This document shows positions 2,564 to 5,701 of a DNA stretch of 5,701 nt, in pieces. The DNA lies in assembly GCA_039916225.1 (NCBI GenBank), contig JBDSLU010000228.1, forward strand, positions 1-5,701. Reading direction: 5' to 3'. A program made the position numbers and the translations under genes. How positions within the stretch are numbered: position 1 is the stretch's first letter; every line of letters starts with the position of its first letter. The notes below the pieces were generated by a model, which did not search any database, had not been told where the DNA came from, and saw only the letters and a program-made list of their open reading frames with translations. The stretch comes from JBDSLU01 sp039916225 (GTDB lineage: Bacteria > Acidobacteriota > Vicinamibacteria > Vicinamibacterales > Vicinamibacteraceae).

Positions 2564-5545
2564 ATGTCAGCTCCTTGTTTCCGACGCCAACTCCTTCGCG
2601 CGCTCTCGTTCGCCTCTCTGACGGTTCTCGCGTGCTCGGGCACGCTGTCCGCTCAGACGCTGATGTGGAACGCCAATACTGAATCCAACCTGGCCGGTTA
2701 TATCGTCCAGTACGGCCCTCAGTCCGGTAGCCCGTCCACGACCGTCGACGTCGGAAACGTCACGAGTCGGACGATGACCGGTCTGACGCCAGGGACGACC
2801 TACTACTTCCGAGTGGTCGCCTACAACTCGACCGGCCAGCAGAGCATCCCATCGGCGCAGGTGTCCTACCTCGTGCCGGCCACACCTGCCGGCCCGACCG
2901 TGACCTCGGTGTCCCCGACGAGCGGTCCGACCGCCGGCGGCACGGTCATCACCATCACCGGAACGAACTTCGCGACCGGCGCGACGGTTCGCGTCGGTGG
3001 CACGTTGGCGAGCGGCATCACGCTGCTGAGCTCGACGCAGCTGCGCGCGACGACGCCGGCAGGCTCGGCGGGCGCGCAGGCGGTGCAGGTGACCAACACC
3101 AGCGGCGCCTCGGCGACGCTGGCGGGCGCGTTCACCTACACGGCCCCGGCGTCCTCACCGACGGTGACGTCGGTGTCGCCGACGAGCGGCCCGACGGCGG
3201 GCGGCACGCTCATCACGGTCAACGGGACCAACTTCGCGACGGGCGCGACGGTCCGCGTCGGCGGCGTTCTGGCGACCGGCATCACGCTGGTGAGCTCGAC
3301 GCAGCTGCGCGCGACGACGCCGGCGGGTGCGGCGGGCGCGCAGCCGGTGCAGGTGACCAACACCAGCGGCGCGTCGGCGACGCTGAACGGCGCCTTCACC
3401 TACACGGCTCCCGTGTCGAACCCGACGGTGACGTCGGTGTCGCCGACGAGCGGCCCGACGGCGGGTGGCACGTCCATCACCATCAACGGGACGAACTTCG
3501 CCGCGGGCGCCACGGTGCGCGTCGGCGGAACCCTCGCGAGCGGCGTCACGCTGGTGAGCTCGACGCAGCTTCGCGCGACGACGCCGGCCGGCACGGCGGG
3601 CGCCCAGGCGGTGCAGGTGACCAACGCGAGCGGCGCGTCGGGCACGCTGAACGGCGCCTTCACTTACACGGCCCCGGTGGGGGCTCCGACGTTGACGGCG
3701 GTTTCGCCCACGTCGGGTCCGACGGCGGGCGGCACGACGATCGCCCTGACCGGCACCAACTTCGTGTCCGGCGCGACGGTACGCGTCGGCGGCACGGTGG
3801 CGACCAACGTGACCTTCGTCAGCGCGACGCAGGTCACCGCGCGGACGCCGGCGGGCACGGCTGGTGCGCGTGACGTCCAGATCACGAACCCCAACGGCCA
3901 GGCGGCGACCCGGACGGGCGCCTTCACCTACACGGCGGCGTCGTCCGGCCCGCGCCCGACCTTCAGCCTGATCGCGCCGTGGACCGGTCCGACGAGCGGC
4001 GGCACGGTGGTCACGCTTGCCGGTTCCAACTTCGTCGCCGGCGCGACGGTGCGCATCGGCGGCGCCCTGGCGACCAACGTGGTCGTCCAGAGCGGCAGCC
4101 GCATCCAGGCGACGACGCCGGCGGGCACGGTCGGAGCGCGTGACGTCCAGATCACCAACCCCGACGGCCAGTTCATCATGCAGCCGGGTTGCTTCTCCTA
4201 CACGCAGTCGAGCTCGCTGACGCAGACCACCGCGGCGGCGACCACGTTCACCAGCTACCTCGCGGAAGGTGTGCAGAGCGAGCAGATGAACACGCAGCTG
4301 GCCATCGCCAACCCGCAGATGACGGACGCGCAGGCGACCCTGACGTTCCAGACGACGACGGGTGAGCAGACGCAGCTCGCGGTGGACGTGCCGGCGCGCT
4401 CGCGCCTGACCGTCGACGCGGCCTCGGTGCCCGCGCTGGCCGGCGAGTCGTTCTCGACGAAGCTCGAGTCGAATCAGGAACTGGCGCTCGATCGCCTGAT
4501 TTCGCTCAACGCGGATGGCGCGTCAGCGAGCCTCGAGACCGCCGTTACCCAGCCCTCGACCTCGTGGTTCTTCGCCGAAGGGTCGACCATCGACCCGCAG
4601 GAGCTGTTCTACCTGGTGCAGAACCCCGGCTCGACGCCGGCCAACGTCCGCGTCCGCTACCTGCTGCCGAACGGCCACGCGCCGGTCGAGCGCACCTACA
4701 GCGTCGCGGCCGGCAGCCGCGCCACCATCTGGGTCGACCGTGAAGACCCGGCGCTCGCGATGACCGACGTCGCGGCGGAAATCACCTCGGTCGACGGGAC
4801 GCCCATCGTCGTCGAGCGCAGCCTCTATCTGCGTGAGGCGGGTTCGACGGCGCCGCGCGGCGGCGACTCGAGCACCGGCGTCACCGCTCCGGCGACGCGC
4901 TGGTTCGTCGAAGGCGCGACCGGTGCCTACGCGATGCGCCTGCTGCTCGCCAACCCCGGCGCCGAAGCGGCGCAGGTGCAGGTGGCCTTCCGTCGCGCCG
5001 ACGGTCGGACGGTGAACCGGTCCTACACCGTGGCGGCCAGCAGCCGTGAGTCGGTGGACGTCGCCACGGTGCACCCGTCGCTGGCGAACACGACGCTCGG
5101 CATCACCGTCCAGTCGAGCGCCCCAATCGTGGTCGAGCGCACCAAGTGGTGGGGCGCGAACGGCCGGCTCGACGAGTCGGTGAGCGGCGCCGGCTCGACC
5201 GCCGGTGGCGCGCGCTGGCTGCTCGCCGAGGGCCAGCAGGGTGGCGAGCGTCGGGCGCAGACCAGCGTCGTGGTGTTCAACCAGGGCGCAGCCACGGACG
5301 TGACCGTTACGCTGCTGTTCGAGGACGGTCCGGAGCAGGCTGCGACGTTCCCGGTCGCCGCGGGTGCCCGGTTCGCCGTGCCGATGGCCGAGGCCTTCCC
5401 GGCGGCCGAGGGCCGGAAGTTCTCCGTGCTCATCGAGGGCGCGGACGCGACGGCCAACCTCGTCGTCGACCGAGCGATCTTCTGGCAGGCGCCTGGTTCG
5501 GCGCGCACGGCTGGCGCCGACGGTGCTGCCAGCCGGCTGCGGTAA
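2564..5545 (+). CDS. Large exported protein: signal peptide, FnIII domain, five TIG repeats and four C-terminal repeat modules
   Basis: A 993-residue protein (numbered from the ATG at 2564; a GTG three bases earlier is the alternative, and an in-frame stop at 2552-2554 rules out anything longer). An N-terminal export signal, RRQLLR (7-12) then a hydrophobic stretch to about 30, could be cleaved after LSA30, or at the lipobox-like VLAC with Cys24. Residues 32-105 form a fibronectin type III domain (LMWNAN, GLTPGTTYYFRVVAYN). Five TIG/IPT Ig-like units start at 111, 199, 287, 375 and 465. Four divergent modules of unnamed type follow (about 561-974). The architecture suggests a secreted or surface-bound adhesive or carbohydrate-associated protein; no catalytic domain, C-terminal membrane segment or sorting signal is visible. 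No ribosome site is seen upstream. It appears monocistronic, followed by a terminator. Confidence 0.93.
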   Translation: MSAPCFRRQLLRALSFASLTVLACSGTLSAQTLMWNANTESNLAGYIVQYGPQSGSPSTTVDVGNVTSRTMTGLTPGTTYYFRVVAYNSTGQQSIPSAQVSYLVPATPAGPTVTSVSPTSGPTAGGTVITITGTNFATGATVRVGGTLASGITLLSSTQLRATTPAGSAGAQAVQVTNTSGASATLAGAFTYTAPASSPTVTSVSPTSGPTAGGTLITVNGTNFATGATVRVGGVLATGITLVSSTQLRATTPAGAAGAQPVQVTNTSGASATLNGAFTYTAPVSNPTVTSVSPTSGPTAGGTSITINGTNFAAGATVRVGGTLASGVTLVSSTQLRATTPAGTAGAQAVQVTNASGASGTLNGAFTYTAPVGAPTLTAVSPTSGPTAGGTTIALTGTNFVSGATVRVGGTVATNVTFVSATQVTARTPAGTAGARDVQITNPNGQAATRTGAFTYTAASSGPRPTFSLIAPWTGPTSGGTVVTLAGSNFVAGATVRIGGALATNVVVQSGSRIQATTPAGTVGARDVQITNPDGQFIMQPGCFSYTQSSSLTQTTAAATTFTSYLAEGVQSEQMNTQLAIANPQMTDAQATLTFQTTTGEQTQLAVDVPARSRLTVDAASVPALAGESFSTKLESNQELALDRLISLNADGASASLETAVTQPSTSWFFAEGSTIDPQELFYLVQNPGSTPANVRVRYLLPNGHAPVERTYSVAAGSRATIWVDREDPALAMTDVAAEITSVDGTPIVVERSLYLREAGSTAPRGGDSSTGVTAPATRWFVEGATGAYAMRLLLANPGAEAAQVQVAFRRADGRTVNRSYTVAASSRESVDVATVHPSLANTTLGITVQSSAPIVVERTKWWGANGRLDESVSGAGSTAGGARWLLAEGQQGGERRAQTSVVVFNQGAATDVTVTLLFEDGPEQAATFPVAAGARFAVPMAEAFPAAEGRKFSVLIEGADATANLVVDRAIFWQAPGSARTAGADGAASRLR
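2894..4207 (+). repeat. Five in-frame TIG/IPT repeat units
   Basis: Units start at 2894, 3158, 3422, 3686 and 3956. The period is 264 bp (88 residues) for the first four and 270 bp between the fourth and fifth. Each follows the pattern P-T-x-T-x-V-SPTSGPTAGGT ... GTNF ... GATVRVGG ... TPAG ... GAFTYT. By my count units 1 and 2 agree at 77 of 88 residues and units 2 and 3 at 76 of 88. Units 4 and 5 form a second subgroup sharing GARDVQITNP. DNA identity is also high: bases 3158-3201 and 3422-3465 are identical over 44 bp. Confidence 0.93.
4244..5485 (+). repeat. Four divergent ~105-residue C-terminal modules in the exported protein
   Basis: Copies lie at about residues 561-648, 667-756, 779-863 and 884-974 of the exported protein. 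Each opens with an aromatic or hydrophobic pair and an EG dipeptide (YLAEG, FFAEG, WFVEG, WLLAEG), continues to a strand ending in NP or NQ, then a variable strand pair, a PA-x-SR-like turn (PARSR, AAGSR, AASSR, AAGAR), and ends in a V-x-x-R strand with a final aromatic or hydrophobic (LDRLISL, VERSLYL, VERTKWW, VDRAIFW). The EG residues are spaced 104, 111 and 106 apart. Similar 'FAEG'-type repeats occur in secreted proteins of other phyla as far as I recall, but I cannot give a family name. Confidence 0.8.
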
Positions 5546-5570
5546 CACCGCGACGTTCGAGTTCGCCACG

Positions 5571-5602
5571 CGGCCGGGACACGCCTTTTGCGTGCCCGGC
5601 CG
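5571..5602 (+). terminator. Strong hairpin terminator after the exported-protein gene
   Basis: Arms CGGCCGGG-a-CACGC (5571-5584) and GCGTGCCCGGCCG (5590-5602) pair over 13 bp with one bulged A and a ctttt loop. The hairpin sits 25 bases after the TAA stop and is followed by a moderately T-rich stretch (ttcgtcgtt) rather than a true T-run. No gene is seen between 5546 and the window end. Confidence 0.75.
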
Positions 5603-5665
5603 TTCGTCGTTGGCGTGGCTCTACGCGCTGGGACGACGGTTGCCCGGACTGCCCGCTCAGCTGCC

Positions 5666-5677
5666 CTCGAAATCGAG
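5666..5677. promoter_or_regulatory. Dyad CTCGA-aa-TCGAG upstream of a -35 hexamer
   Basis: A perfect 12-bp inverted repeat with a 2-bp centre ends 5 bases before the TTGACA hexamer. Its placement suits an operator or activator site for a gene beyond the window, but a dyad this short can arise by chance. Confidence 0.3.
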
Positions 5678-5682
5678 ATCCT

Positions 5683-5688
5683 TTGACA
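5683..5688 (+). promoter_or_regulatory. Perfect -35 hexamer of a promoter cut by the window edge
   Basis: TTGACA lies in the AT-rich terminal stretch, which contrasts with the GC-rich surroundings. Its -10 partner would fall at about 5705-5712, outside the window, so the promoter cannot be confirmed. It would fire rightwards, away from the terminator. Confidence 0.5.
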
Positions 5689-5701
5689 ATTTTTGTATGC
5701 G

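Noticed and set aside
2461..2682. 73-residue plus-strand open frame in the intergenic region before the exported protein
   Set aside because: It begins inside the alternating purine-pyrimidine tract, overlaps the exported-protein gene in another frame and has no ribosome site or motif.
2866..4179. Series of evenly spaced minus-strand frames of 83-89 residues across the TIG repeats
   Set aside because: They recur with the 264-bp period of the sense-strand repeats and merely mirror them.
4523..5569. 348-residue minus-strand open frame opposite the C-terminal modules
   Set aside because: Arg/Gly/Val/Asp-rich shadow frame without domain signatures. The plus strand carries a coherent repeat pattern.

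Overview
This is a GC-rich bacterial chromosomal segment. The GC-rich codon third positions, a signal-peptide protein built of FnIII and TIG modules, and the HxlR-type regulator suggest a free-living Gram-negative. Acidobacteriota (Vicinamibacteria-like) is my best guess from memory of similar secreted proteins; Gemmatimonadota or Myxococcota are not excluded. This assignment is inference only.

Layout. Positions 1-237 hold a tandem array of an exact 100-bp unit (two full copies differing at one base, plus 37 bp of a third). It stops 4 bp short of the 3' end of a complete tRNA-Ser(UGA) on the minus strand (242-331, CCA encoded). Sixteen bases upstream of the tRNA, on the same strand, lies the stop codon of an HxlR-family winged-helix regulator (348-803, minus). 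An AT-rich divergent promoter region of about 107 bp (804-910), with a TACT...AGTA dyad over the regulator's own start, separates it from a tight two-gene plus-strand operon: a single-domain rhodanese (911-1264) and a nitronate monooxygenase-family flavoprotein (1266-2342), 1 bp apart. A perfect 10-bp stem hairpin follows the operon.

The 2343-2560 intergenic region contains that hairpin, a second short dyad and a 24-bp strictly alternating purine-pyrimidine tract. The rest of the window is one long exported protein (2564-5545, 993 aa): signal peptide, one fibronectin type III domain, five TIG/IPT repeats of about 88 residues, then four divergent copies of a roughly 105-residue module with an '(F/W)-x-x-EG ... 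NP ... PA-x-SR ... VER' pattern that I cannot name. A strong bulged hairpin terminator follows, and the window ends in a perfect TTGACA -35 hexamer for a gene beyond the edge.

How the parts may work together. The regulator, rhodanese and monooxygenase look like a small locally controlled redox or detoxification locus, with the regulator sensing an electrophile or redox signal through an N-terminal cysteine; the inducer is unknown. The exported repeat protein appears to be an independent transcription unit. The less ordinary parts are the tRNA-adjacent 100-bp repeats, which carry what may be decayed tRNA-Ser 3' ends, and the four-fold C-terminal module of the exported protein. I see no convincing complete new system such as a defence island or biosynthetic cluster.
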